Assembly: GCA_028287035.1 (NCBI GenBank)
Contig: JAQBQL010000012.1
Span: 1 to 17,343 of the forward strand
Reading direction: 5' to 3'
Source: Labilithrix sp.
GTDB lineage: Bacteria > Myxococcota > Polyangia > Polyangiales > Polyangiaceae
Length of the DNA stretch: 17,343 bases
The translations under genes were made by a program, and so were the position numbers. This document shows, piece after piece, positions 7,731-16,608 of this stretch; the first letter of the stretch is position 1, and each line of letters starts with the position of its first letter. The notes under the pieces were generated by a model, which had not been told where the DNA came from, did not search any database, and saw nothing but the letters and a program-made list of their open reading frames with translations.

Positions 7731-9293
7731 ATGACCGTGACCCTCCGTCCCCGCACCCCCGACGCGCCCGCCGGACCGCTCGTCCGCCGGCTCGGGCGCG
7801 CGGCACGTGTGGGTGCGGTCCTGGCGGTGCTGCTCGCGAGCACGCAGGCCCATGCCGGCCCGCTCGACCTCGACGACGAGGGCGACGGCGACAAGGACAC
7901 GAAGAAGGACGACGCGAAGCCTGCCGCGCGCGACGGGCAGAACGCCGACCCCGCCATCGGGCCGATTGCGCCGATCCAGGCGCCGATCGCCACGATCAAG
8001 ATGCACGCGTACACGCTCCTCGAGTGTCTCGCGCTCGCCGACCGCAACCACCCGAACCTCTGGGCCGCCAAGGCGCGGGTCAACGGCACGCACGCGCAGC
8101 TCGACGAGGCGACGTACACGCCGTACTCGTTCTGGTCGGCGAACACGACGTTCGGCGTCCTTCCGCAGATCGGTGGAACGCCCTTCTACAACGCGGTCCC
8201 GCGCACCATCCTGAACCAGGGGCTCGGCAGCAGCTACCAGCCCTTCCTGCAGTTCGGCCTGCGCGGGACCGTGCCGATCTACACGTTCGGCAAGATCTCC
8301 TCGATCAAGCGCGCCGCCGAGGCGCAGGTTCGCTACCAGGAGTGGGACGTCGAGAAGGTCCGCACGCAGATCCGCATGGACGTGCGCCGCGCGTTCTACA
8401 GCCTGATGGCGGCACGCGACGCGCTCTACATCGCCGACGACGTGCTCGGGAAGCTGAACGGCGCCATCGACAACACGCAGAAGAAGCTCTCGCGCGGCGA
8501 CACGTCGGTCGACGAGGGTGACCGCCTGCGCCTCGAGATCTATCGCGACGAGCTCCTGGCGCGCGTCGCCGAGGCCCGCCGCGGCGAATCGTACGCGACC
8601 GCGGCGCTGCGGTTCCTCACCGGCGTCCAGACCGGGTTCGACATCCCGGACGAGCCGCTGAAGCGCCCCGAGACGCCGCTCGGCCCCGTCGTTCGTTACC
8701 TGACCGCGGCGCGCCTCTTCCGGCCCGACATCAACCAGGCCCGCGCGGGAGTCGCCGCCCGGCGCGCCCAGGTGGACTTCGCGCGCGCCCAGTTCTTCCC
8801 GAACCTCGGCGTCGGCGTGGGCTTCACCTACAACGTCGCCCCGAGCGCCACGCCCCAGAACACCGCGTGGATCGGGGACGGGTACAACGGCTTCGGCGCT
8901 GGCTTCGCGTTCGGCGCCGAGTGGGGGCTCGACATCCTCCCCAAGAACGCGCGCGTGAACTTCGCCGAGTCGCAGCTCGAGGAGGCGCGTTCGCTCGAGC
9001 GCTACGCCCTCGGCGGCGTCGGCGTCGAGGTCGAGGCCGCGCACGCCGCGGCGGTCGAGGCGAAGACGCGCGAAGAGAACTGGGAGCGCGCCGAGCATCG
9101 CTCGAAGCGCTGGATCTCGAGCGTGCAGGACGCCGTCGACCTCGGCACGAAGGACGACCGCTACATCATCGACCCGCTACGCGCCTACGTCTTCGCGCGC
9201 GCCAACCACGTGCAGGCGCTGCTCGACTTCAACGTCGCGCTGAGCGAGCTCGCGCGCGTGACCGGCTGGGATCCGGCGGCGCCCTCCTCCTAG
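7731..9293 (+). CDS. TolC-family outer-membrane efflux protein
   Basis: The protein has 520 residues from ATG 7731. An in-frame TTG at 7710 would add seven residues, but the ATG gives a better n-region. The signal peptide runs to AHA (about residue 43: RVGAVLAVLLASTQAHA, then GPLD). A highly charged Asp/Lys stretch follows (about residues 44-70, DLDDEGDGDKDTKKDDAK), which is unusual ahead of a TolC domain. The body has the two OEP halves typical of TolC trimers. Each combines a long alpha-helical hairpin rich in Arg/Ala/Glu with a barrel segment, for example VPIYTFGKISSIKRAAEAQV and FFPNLGVGVGFTYN. Such proteins form outer-membrane channels for tripartite efflux pumps or type I secretion. No inner-membrane pump or membrane-fusion protein is adjacent. 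The next gene converges on it after 10 bases. Confidence 0.85.
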   Translation: MTVTLRPRTPDAPAGPLVRRLGRAARVGAVLAVLLASTQAHAGPLDLDDEGDGDKDTKKDDAKPAARDGQNADPAIGPIAPIQAPIATIKMHAYTLLECLALADRNHPNLWAAKARVNGTHAQLDEATYTPYSFWSANTTFGVLPQIGGTPFYNAVPRTILNQGLGSSYQPFLQFGLRGTVPIYTFGKISSIKRAAEAQVRYQEWDVEKVRTQIRMDVRRAFYSLMAARDALYIADDVLGKLNGAIDNTQKKLSRGDTSVDEGDRLRLEIYRDELLARVAEARRGESYATAALRFLTGVQTGFDIPDEPLKRPETPLGPVVRYLTAARLFRPDINQARAGVAARRAQVDFARAQFFPNLGVGVGFTYNVAPSATPQNTAWIGDGYNGFGAGFAFGAEWGLDILPKNARVNFAESQLEEARSLERYALGGVGVEVEAAHAAAVEAKTREENWERAEHRSKRWISSVQDAVDLGTKDDRYIIDPLRAYVFARANHVQALLDFNVALSELARVTGWDPAAPSS

Positions 9294-9303
9294 GCGGCGC
9301 GGC

Positions 9304-10782
9304 TCACCACGGGCACGTGGCGAGCGAGAGGACGGCGAGGACCCGGGCGCGCACGAGGTCGAAGTCGCGCAGCGCGAGCTGGATCTCCGACTCGCGCAGC
9401 GACTGGGCGGCGGTGACGAGCTCGAGGCTCGTGCCGCGACCTTCCTGGTAGGCGAGACGCGTCAGTCGATCCGTCTCCGCCGCGAGATCGCGCGCGGCGC
9501 TCGCGACCTGGCGGCTCGACTCCGCCACCATGACGCCGCGGCGCGCGCGGTTCACCTCGACGGTGGCGGTCCGCCGTGAGGCCTCGAGGTTCTGGAGCGC
9601 GATGTCCTCCTGCGCGCGCGTGTCGCGAAGGTTGCCGTAGCGGGCGCCGCCCTCCCAGAGCGGCACCGAGAGCACGGCCTGCACGTTCCACGTCGTCGCC
9701 GGCGACACCGACTGCTGCACCGAGATGGTGGCGGCGGTGCTCTGCACGCCGATGGTCGGGACGAACTGCAGCTTGACGTCGTTGACGAGCCGGCGCGCCA
9801 CGTCGGCCCGCGTGCGCAGCGCGGCAACGTCCGGCCGGTCCTCGACGGAGCCCGCGGGCTTGCAGCTCGATTGCGCGTCGCGCTCGAGGCCGCTGATGTC
9901 GACGTTGGGGGGTACGCCGACACCCTCCGGCGAGCCGAGCGCGATGCCGAGTGTCTCCCGCGCCTGCCGCAGGGTCTCGTCACCCGTGACGAGCGTGGCG
10001 CGGGTGATCTCCACGTCCTGCCGTGCGCGCACCACGTCGAGGCCGGTGGCGCCGCCGAGCGCGGTCTTCCGGATCGTGAGCTCGAGACGCGCGAGCGCAT
10101 TGCGAAGACCCACGCGATTGAGCTCGGCGATGCGCTCCGAGGTGACGACCCCGACGATGGCATTGGCGACCGAGAGCGCGATGAGGCGCTTCGCGTCGTC
10201 GAACGACAGCTTCGAGGCGTCGCGCGCCACGGCGGCGGTGCCGATGTTGTACCAGGCGCGGAGGGCGAGCACCGGCTGCGCCGCGGTGATGCTGCCGCTG
10301 ACGTAGTCGCCCGGCGGCGTCGTGAACGACTGGTACTGGACGCCGTTCGTGATGTCGAAGCCGGTCGGCTGGAGGACGTCCTTCGTGATCAGGTTGTGCG
10401 TGTACGTGCCCTGCGCGTTCAGGCTCGGCAGGGCGCCGGCGAGCGCGACGCGCTGCTGGGCCTCGGCGCGCGCGACGTTGGCGGCAGCGATGCGCAGATC
10501 GGTCGACCGAGCACGCACGTACTGGAGGGCCTCTTCCCACGTGGTGATCTCGGTGCGCGCGCGCGGCACCGGCGTCAGCATCGGGTCATTCACCTCCGGC
10601 GGCGCGGGAAGGTCGACGGCGGCCTGCGCCTGTCCGTTCGCGACCGTCGGCGGGGCGGCGGGGACGGGGCGAGCGGCCGGCGCGGCCCCCGTCGCAGGCG
10701 CGGGCCGCGCGGTCTGGGCCGAGGCGGGCGCGGCGAGGAGAAGCAAGAGAGCGACGACGAGCGACCTGCGCATGGCGCGCAT
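9304..10782 (-). CDS. TolC-family outer-membrane efflux protein (second copy)
   Basis: The protein has 492 residues from ATG 10782, about 11 bases downstream of GGGAG. ATG 10773 is a close alternative. The signal peptide MRAMRRSLVVALLLLLAAPASAQ ends in ASAQ. A Pro/Ala-rich linker follows (about residues 24-65). Two OEP repeats come next, with typical blocks TTWEEALQYVRARSTDLRIA, LPSLNAQGTYTHNL, GGATGLDVVRARQDVEITRA, VPLWEGGARYGNLRD and YQEGRGTSLELVTAAQSLRE. The tail is LSLATCPW. It is a normal-looking TolC channel subunit, more canonical than the converging paralog at 7731-9293, and clearly diverged from it. No pump partner lies next to it; the upstream co-oriented gene is a TPR protein 101 bases away. 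The two stops are only 10 bases apart with no hairpin between them. Confidence 0.88.
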   Translation of the reverse strand: MRAMRRSLVVALLLLLAAPASAQTARPAPATGAAPAARPVPAAPPTVANGQAQAAVDLPAPPEVNDPMLTPVPRARTEITTWEEALQYVRARSTDLRIAAANVARAEAQQRVALAGALPSLNAQGTYTHNLITKDVLQPTGFDITNGVQYQSFTTPPGDYVSGSITAAQPVLALRAWYNIGTAAVARDASKLSFDDAKRLIALSVANAIVGVVTSERIAELNRVGLRNALARLELTIRKTALGGATGLDVVRARQDVEITRATLVTGDETLRQARETLGIALGSPEGVGVPPNVDISGLERDAQSSCKPAGSVEDRPDVAALRTRADVARRLVNDVKLQFVPTIGVQSTAATISVQQSVSPATTWNVQAVLSVPLWEGGARYGNLRDTRAQEDIALQNLEASRRTATVEVNRARRGVMVAESSRQVASAARDLAAETDRLTRLAYQEGRGTSLELVTAAQSLRESEIQLALRDFDLVRARVLAVLSLATCPW

Positions 10783-10883
10783 TATGGAGGAATCTCCCGG
10801 CATGCCACGCAGTCGCAGCAGCCCCGCGTGAAATTTCGAAGCGCCGCCGGATCGCGGGTTTTCCGCCTTCGGCGAGCCGGGGC

Positions 10884-11942
10884 TCAGCGCGTGGCGTAGC
10901 GCGCGTCGCCGCGGATGATGTCGAGCTTGGCGCGGAGCTCCGCGAACCGACCCCTCAGGCGCCCGACCCCCACGCGGAAGGGGGCGGCGACCTCGGCCTG
11001 GGAGAGCGGCACGTGGTCCACGTACACGATCGCGTACGCGACGGCCGCCGCGAGCCCCGCCACGTCCTCGGCTTTGCGCCGGGTCACCGGCGGCGTCGGG
11101 GCCGGCGTTCCGGTCACGACGTCACGCGCGAGACGGAGCGCGCGATCGCGCTGCCGCGCATCGAGCGGCAGGTGTGAGAGCCCTTGCTCGAGGGCGCGGG
11201 CGAGCCGCTTGTCCCGCGGGATGCGCGCCGGCGCAGCAAGAGGCTTGCCCTCGCCGACCATGGCGCCGGGGCTCTGGAGCGATCCAGGACCGGTACCGGC
11301 TTCGCGGGCCGGCGCGCCTCGGTCGAGCCACCGCCCCAGGGCGGCGAGCTCCCGCGAATCGAAGCGCTCGCGCGCCTGACCGAGGACGCGGCGCGCCTCC
11401 GCCGAGTGACCCGCGCGACCGAGCGCGTGGACGAACGAAGCGGCCACCTCGCAGTGGTCCGCCTTCTCGGCATACGCAGCGCGCAGCCAGGGAAGCGCGC
11501 GCTCCGGCGACCCTAGCGCCACGTCGAGCAGGTGCCCGAGGTTGTGCGCGTACCAGGGGTTGGAAGGCGCGGACGCGATGGCCTGCTGATACGCCTTGGC
11601 CGCCGACTGGTAGTTCCCGAGCAGCGTCTGCGAGAACGCCAGCACCGCCCACGCGCGATCATCGGCGGCGCGGTGCGCGAGCACACGGCGCGCGTGCAGC
11701 GCCGCGCGCCAGGGCTGACGCTCGACGAGGAGCTCCGCGAGCTGGCGGTTCGCGAAGACCCCGTCCTCGCTTCCGGCGGGCGCCAGGTCCGCGAGCCGCG
11801 CGAGACGCGGCAGCACCTCGGCGGGATCGAACGCGCGGCCCAAGGACCGCTCGATCGCCCGCCGAAGCGTCGCGCACGTGTGGGGCTGGACGCTGGAATC
11901 CATCGCTCGAAGACTAGGGTCTAGCGAGCGACCCTGCATCAT
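10884..11942 (-). CDS. TPR protein with possible cyclin/TFIIB-like C-terminal domain
   Basis: The protein has 352 residues from ATG 11942; ATG 11903 (MDSSVQP) is an alternative, and neither has a clear SD. There is no signal peptide, so it is probably cytoplasmic. Residues about 60-205 form TPR-like helix pairs, such as FANRQLAELLVERQPWRAAL, AWAVLAFSQTLLGNYQSAAK and NPWYAHNLGHLLDVALGSPE. After a Gly/Pro linker, residues about 258-342 form a separate all-helical domain. Its end (AEDVAGLAAAVAYAIVYVDH, then VPLSQAEVAAPFRVGVGRLR) resembles the cyclin-fold repeat of archaeal/eukaryotic TFIIB. There a helix 'AAALYIA..R' precedes a helix-turn-helix 'EIA..V....I.R.Y..L'. The resemblance is by eye and unproven. 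It could also be a DUF6398-like domain. The role is unknown. Confidence 0.72.
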   Translation of the reverse strand: MMQGRSLDPSLRAMDSSVQPHTCATLRRAIERSLGRAFDPAEVLPRLARLADLAPAGSEDGVFANRQLAELLVERQPWRAALHARRVLAHRAADDRAWAVLAFSQTLLGNYQSAAKAYQQAIASAPSNPWYAHNLGHLLDVALGSPERALPWLRAAYAEKADHCEVAASFVHALGRAGHSAEARRVLGQARERFDSRELAALGRWLDRGAPAREAGTGPGSLQSPGAMVGEGKPLAAPARIPRDKRLARALEQGLSHLPLDARQRDRALRLARDVVTGTPAPTPPVTRRKAEDVAGLAAAVAYAIVYVDHVPLSQAEVAAPFRVGVGRLRGRFAELRAKLDIIRGDARYATR

Positions 11943-12003
11943 GCAACGAATCGTCGCGCGCCGGGCGATTTGGGTTGCGCGGCGCCGTTTCGATCGCGGG
12001 CGC

Positions 12004-12777
12004 TCAGTACCAGTCGGCGCCGAGGCCGACCGTGAAGAACGTGATCGCCGCGCCCTCCGCGAACGTCGGGTGCAGGTCGAGCCCGATCGTGAAGCTCGTG
12101 CGGCGGCCCGTCGTCGTGTTCGGCTTGCCGCCGATGTGGAACGCGAGGCGGCCGTGCAGACCGAAGTAGAAGCCCGAGTACGCGTAGTTCTCGGACGTGA
12201 GCGTCGAGTCGATGAACGTGTTCTTCGTCGTCCCGCCGGTCATGCGATCGAGCGACGGACCGCCGGCGAGCTCGAGCCAGTTGGTCGGCGTGAGCGAGAA
12301 GATCGGCGACAGCTGGTAGGCGCCGATCGCGCTCAGATCGACGCTCTTTCCGGCGAACGTCCGGTCGGTGCTACCGATCCAGGCGAGCGCGGTGAGGTTC
12401 GCGTAGAGCGCCATGAGGTGGTCGAACTGGTAACCGATGCGGAACGTTCCGCTCAGCGCCGGTCCCGACGTGTCGTGGCCACTGCCGCGGCCGCCGTTCA
12501 GGTTGAAGCCGATCCGGAGCCGGCCCTCGTCGGCGGGCTCCTGCTCGACGTTCGCGCCCTCGGTGTAGCGCGCCGGAGGCGCCGCGGGCAGCGTCGATGC
12601 AGTGGCGGGCGCCGCGGGGGCGACCGGCGGAGGCGCGGCAGGCGGAGGCGCCGCCGGCGGCAGATCGGGCGGCGGCTGCGTGGGCGTCTGTGCGGATGCC
12701 GCTCCGGCCGTGAAGAGAAGCGACAGCACCGTGACGGAAGAAAGCGAAGTCGCGCGAAAGAGGGCAGTGGATCTCAA
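12004..12777 (-). CDS. Outer-membrane beta-barrel protein with Pro/Ala-rich linker
   Basis: The protein has 257 residues. I choose TTG 12777 rather than the ATG pair just upstream because a perfect GGGAGG (12785-12790) sits seven bases ahead of it; the ATGs would place that SD inside the coding region. The signal peptide runs to ASAQ (VTVLSLLFTAGAASAQ). A low-complexity Pro/Ala linker spans about residues 31-75. The C-terminal part (about 85-257) is a small barrel of amphipathic strands, for example RLRIGFNLNGGRG, SGTFRIGYQFDHLMALYANL, FYFGLHGRLAFHIGG and FFTVGLGADWY. It ends in an aromatic pair, as expected for insertion by the BAM machinery. No named family was recognised. It is co-oriented with a second barrel gene 52 bases upstream and probably transcribed with it. 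Confidence 0.78.
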   Translation of the reverse strand: MRSTALFRATSLSSVTVLSLLFTAGAASAQTPTQPPPDLPPAAPPPAAPPPVAPAAPATASTLPAAPPARYTEGANVEQEPADEGRLRIGFNLNGGRGSGHDTSGPALSGTFRIGYQFDHLMALYANLTALAWIGSTDRTFAGKSVDLSAIGAYQLSPIFSLTPTNWLELAGGPSLDRMTGGTTKNTFIDSTLTSENYAYSGFYFGLHGRLAFHIGGKPNTTTGRRTSFTIGLDLHPTFAEGAAITFFTVGLGADWY

Positions 12778-12784
12778 GTGAGTA

Positions 12785-12790
12785 CCTCCC
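12785..12790 (-). promoter_or_regulatory. Ribosome binding site GGGAGG fixing the start of the downstream barrel gene
   Basis: On the minus strand GGGAGG is followed by seven bases and then TTG 12777. The spacing is ideal for that TTG. It rules against the in-frame ATG ATG at 12798-12793, which lies upstream of this site. Confidence 0.7.
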
Positions 12791-12829
12791 GGCATCACTC
12801 TAGGGGGGTTCCGCCGCCCTCGTCGAGCC

Positions 12830-13558
12830 TCAGAACGCGTAACCGAGCGAGAGCAGGAACCGGGGACGGATGCCGCCGCCGGCGATGATGGCGCTCGCGA
12901 GGTTCAGGTTGCCGGTGTCGATGTCCTGCGACGTCTTCGTGTACTGGAGACCGAAGCCGCCGCCGATGACGATGCCCGGGCCGACGACGCCCTGGCCGCC
13001 GATGTCGATCGCCGCGCCGTAGCTCGAGAAGGAATCGGAGCCGTTGCTCCCGGACGGCTGGTTGCCGGACGGCGCGCTCTGGCTGTAGTGACCGAGGAGG
13101 AGCGACGGACCGACGAAGAAGCCGGCGGGGCCCTTGCTCGACGTGTAGTAGCGATACCCGAGCTCGCCGCCGAAGCCGTTGAGCGAGCCGCCGTCGATCT
13201 CCTTGCCATTGACGGTCACGGTGACGGGAGCGTGCGCGTAGAACGGATTGAGCGAGATCGCGTGGTGACGCGCGACGAGGTACTCGCCCGACACGCTGTA
13301 GCGGCCGATCGCGAGGCCGAGCGGGTTGACGGTGAGCGAGACGTTCTTGAGGTCCTCCTCGTCGCCCTTCGTCTTCGTCGCCTTGTCGGCGTCGGCCGCC
13401 GCGGGCGCGGCCGGCTGCGTCTCGGCGTTCGTGAGCGTGGTGGTCGACGTCTTCGGCGCGGCGGCCTTCGTATCGTCGGCGCGTGCTTCGCCCGCCGTGA
13501 CGGCGAGGAACGTGGCCGAGAGGACCGCAGAAGACGCAAGAAGGGCGAGCAGGCGCAT
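12830..13558 (-). CDS. Small outer-membrane beta-barrel protein (DUF3575-like style)
   Basis: The protein has 242 residues from ATG 13558, chosen because GGAGG (13568-13572) lies nine bases upstream and the following residues form a signal peptide (MRLLALLASSAVLSATFLAV, cleavage near EARA). A Thr/Ala/Lys-rich linker covers about residues 32-65. From about residue 70 onward there are amphipathic strands, including VSLTVNPLGLAIGRYSVSGE, HAISLNPFYAHAPVTVTVNG, FGGELGYRYYTSS and FFVGPSLLLGHYSQ. The protein ends in LLSLGYAF with a terminal Phe. The opening 'NPLGLAIGRYSVSGEY' resembles small barrel families such as DUF3575, but this is recall and not a search. A Gly/Ser/Asn-rich loop lies around residues 160-175. 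It is the first gene of a probable two-gene barrel operon with the gene at 12004-12777. Confidence 0.78.
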   Translation of the reverse strand: MRLLALLASSAVLSATFLAVTAGEARADDTKAAAPKTSTTTLTNAETQPAAPAAADADKATKTKGDEEDLKNVSLTVNPLGLAIGRYSVSGEYLVARHHAISLNPFYAHAPVTVTVNGKEIDGGSLNGFGGELGYRYYTSSKGPAGFFVGPSLLLGHYSQSAPSGNQPSGSNGSDSFSSYGAAIDIGGQGVVGPGIVIGGGFGLQYTKTSQDIDTGNLNLASAIIAGGGIRPRFLLSLGYAF

Positions 13559-13776
13559 GATGTGAAACCTCCAAGAGGGACAGATGAAGAACACGCCAGC
13601 CCGCGAACGCCGCGCGCGGAGGGCCCTTCTGGACCGCTCCGCATCCCGCGGCGCCGCTGCTAGAGCTCGGCGCGGGTAATCAGACTGGGGGACACGGAGG
13701 GGTATTCACGACGAGCGCAGAAACCTTGCGCCCTCGCGCAAGGTCCTTCGCCGCGTGGCCCGACCCTCGGATTTGC
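13559..13776. other. Intergenic stretch upstream of the barrel genes
   Basis: At about 218 bases this is the longest gene-free stretch in the window. It holds the SD of the barrel gene (13568-13572) and, at the far end, the hairpin terminator of the chaperone operon (13723-13744). The promoter of the barrel operon should lie between them. On the minus strand TGATTA (near 13677-13682) could be a -10 box, but no good -35 partner was found. No small gene or RNA was recognised. Confidence 0.5.
13723..13744 (-). terminator. Hairpin, probable intrinsic terminator of the chaperone operon
   Basis: ACCTTGCGC (13723-13731) and GCGCAAGGT (13736-13744) form a perfect 9-bp stem with a 4-base loop. On the minus strand it begins 32 bases after the stop of the gene at 13777-14685 and is followed by TTCTG, a short T-run. 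It is the best hairpin found in the window and sits where the minus-strand DnaK operon should end. The weak T-tract makes it a moderate terminator candidate. Confidence 0.65.
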
Positions 13777-14685
13777 TCAGCGGAACGAGATGATGCGCTG
13801 CTGCGCGAGCTCGCTCAGGATACGCAGTGCGTCGAGCTCCGGCATCCCGCTCACGTCGAGGATCATCTCGAGGGTCGAGACGCCGTCGACGAGCGACAGG
13901 ACGAACCCCGCCCTGTGGTCGATCGACAGCCAGCGCATCTGGTCACGCGCCACCATCACCATCGGCACCTTGTCGAGCGGACCGACACGTGCAGTGTACA
14001 TCTGACGAAGGACGCCGCGACACGTCTCTGCGCACTGACGGACGCTCTCGTCGCGCGGCGTGAGGGCGAGCAGCTTCTCGGCGATCTCGAGGGCGCCCGT
14101 GTAATCGCCGAGCGCGACGCGGTCGTTCATCTCCTGCGGCGTCGGCGGGACGACCGGCGCGACCGACCGGGCAGGGGAGACGGTACGCTCCTCGGCCTCG
14201 CTGCGCGCGCGCGGTGACGAAGGAATCCGGGCCGGCGGCTGCGGCTTGTCGCTGGCCGACATCGGGCCCTCCCCGCGCGCCATCGCGTCGATGAGGTCCT
14301 GCTGCATCGGCGGCGGCGGCCGCGTCGACAGGTCTTCCCAGTCGCGTTCCGCGCCGCCTTCGTCGTCCGCGCCGTGGTTCCGCGGTGCAGCCACGGGCGG
14401 GATCGCCGGGGTCGTCGTGATCCGCGGCGGCAGGTTCGAGGGGATGCGCGCGTTGGCGAGCGAGAGCAGCCCCCGCGGCGTCGGCCTCCGGATCGGCGGC
14501 GGCCCGAGCGGCGGCGGCGCCGTCGCGGCGAGCGTCCCCGGCATGGGCGAAGGCTTGCCCCCGAGCACCTCCTTCGCGAACGCGACGGGGTCGAACGGAG
14601 GCGCGACCGTCGGGCGGCCGTCCGCGTCGGCGTCGTCGGGCTCCTGGCCTTCCTCGCCAGGCTTGTCCTCGGGATCCGTGCTCAC
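13777..14685 (-). CDS. Pro-rich cytoplasmic TPR protein with conserved C-terminal domain of unknown function
   Basis: The protein has 302 residues from GTG 14685, with GGAG six bases upstream. It lies 25 bases after the DnaK-paralog stop and in the same direction, so it is very likely in that operon. Residues 1-170 are disordered, acidic at first (MSTDPEDKPGEEGQEPDDAD) and then rich in Pro/Arg/Ser. Residues about 183-235 look like one TPR-type helix pair (EMNDRVALGDYTGALEIAEK, LLALTPRDESVRQC). Residues about 236-302 are a compact domain with MRWLSIDHRAGFVLSLVDG and LDVSGMPELDALRILSELAQ, ending in RIISFR. I recall this TPR-plus-tail arrangement in other myxobacterial proteins, but I know no function for it. 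It may be a client, adaptor or regulator of the DnaK paralog; this is inferred only from position. Confidence 0.78.
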   Translation of the reverse strand: MSTDPEDKPGEEGQEPDDADADGRPTVAPPFDPVAFAKEVLGGKPSPMPGTLAATAPPPLGPPPIRRPTPRGLLSLANARIPSNLPPRITTTPAIPPVAAPRNHGADDEGGAERDWEDLSTRPPPPMQQDLIDAMARGEGPMSASDKPQPPARIPSSPRARSEAEERTVSPARSVAPVVPPTPQEMNDRVALGDYTGALEIAEKLLALTPRDESVRQCAETCRGVLRQMYTARVGPLDKVPMVMVARDQMRWLSIDHRAGFVLSLVDGVSTLEMILDVSGMPELDALRILSELAQQRIISFR

Positions 14686-14710
14686 TGCTGACTCCGGATC
14701 GCGCGGCCGG

Positions 14711-16534
<1,824 letters not shown>

Positions 16535-16608
16535 ATCCGCCGCTTCTCCTTACCGTGCCGAATCCTACAGCGCCTTGGCGGCAGAGTACCCATGTCCTGG
16601 GGACGCCG

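Noticed and set aside
6115..7806. Long minus-strand open frame (563 codons) opposite mutY and the receiver-GGDEF gene
   Set aside because: The translation is Arg/Ala/Asp/Glu-rich without recognisable motifs, while the plus strand encodes clear MutY and GGDEF domains.
7602..9098. Long minus-strand open frame (498 codons) opposite the first TolC gene
   Set aside because: It is a shadow of the TolC coding frame. It has no signal peptide, domain or SD, and its amino-acid composition is biased.
10820..10880. Short GC hairpins (CGCC-TTC-GGCG and GCGG-GTTTT-CCGC) between the TPR gene and the second TolC gene
   Set aside because: Stems are 4 bp and no T-tract follows on the minus strand, so this is not credible as a terminator.
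16535..16608. Search for a CIRCE operator or heat-shock promoter ahead of the DnaK paralog
   Set aside because: No TTAGCACTC/GAGTGCTAA arms and no recognisable sigma-32-type boxes were found in the 74 bases. The main promoter is probably upstream of the truncated TPR gene.
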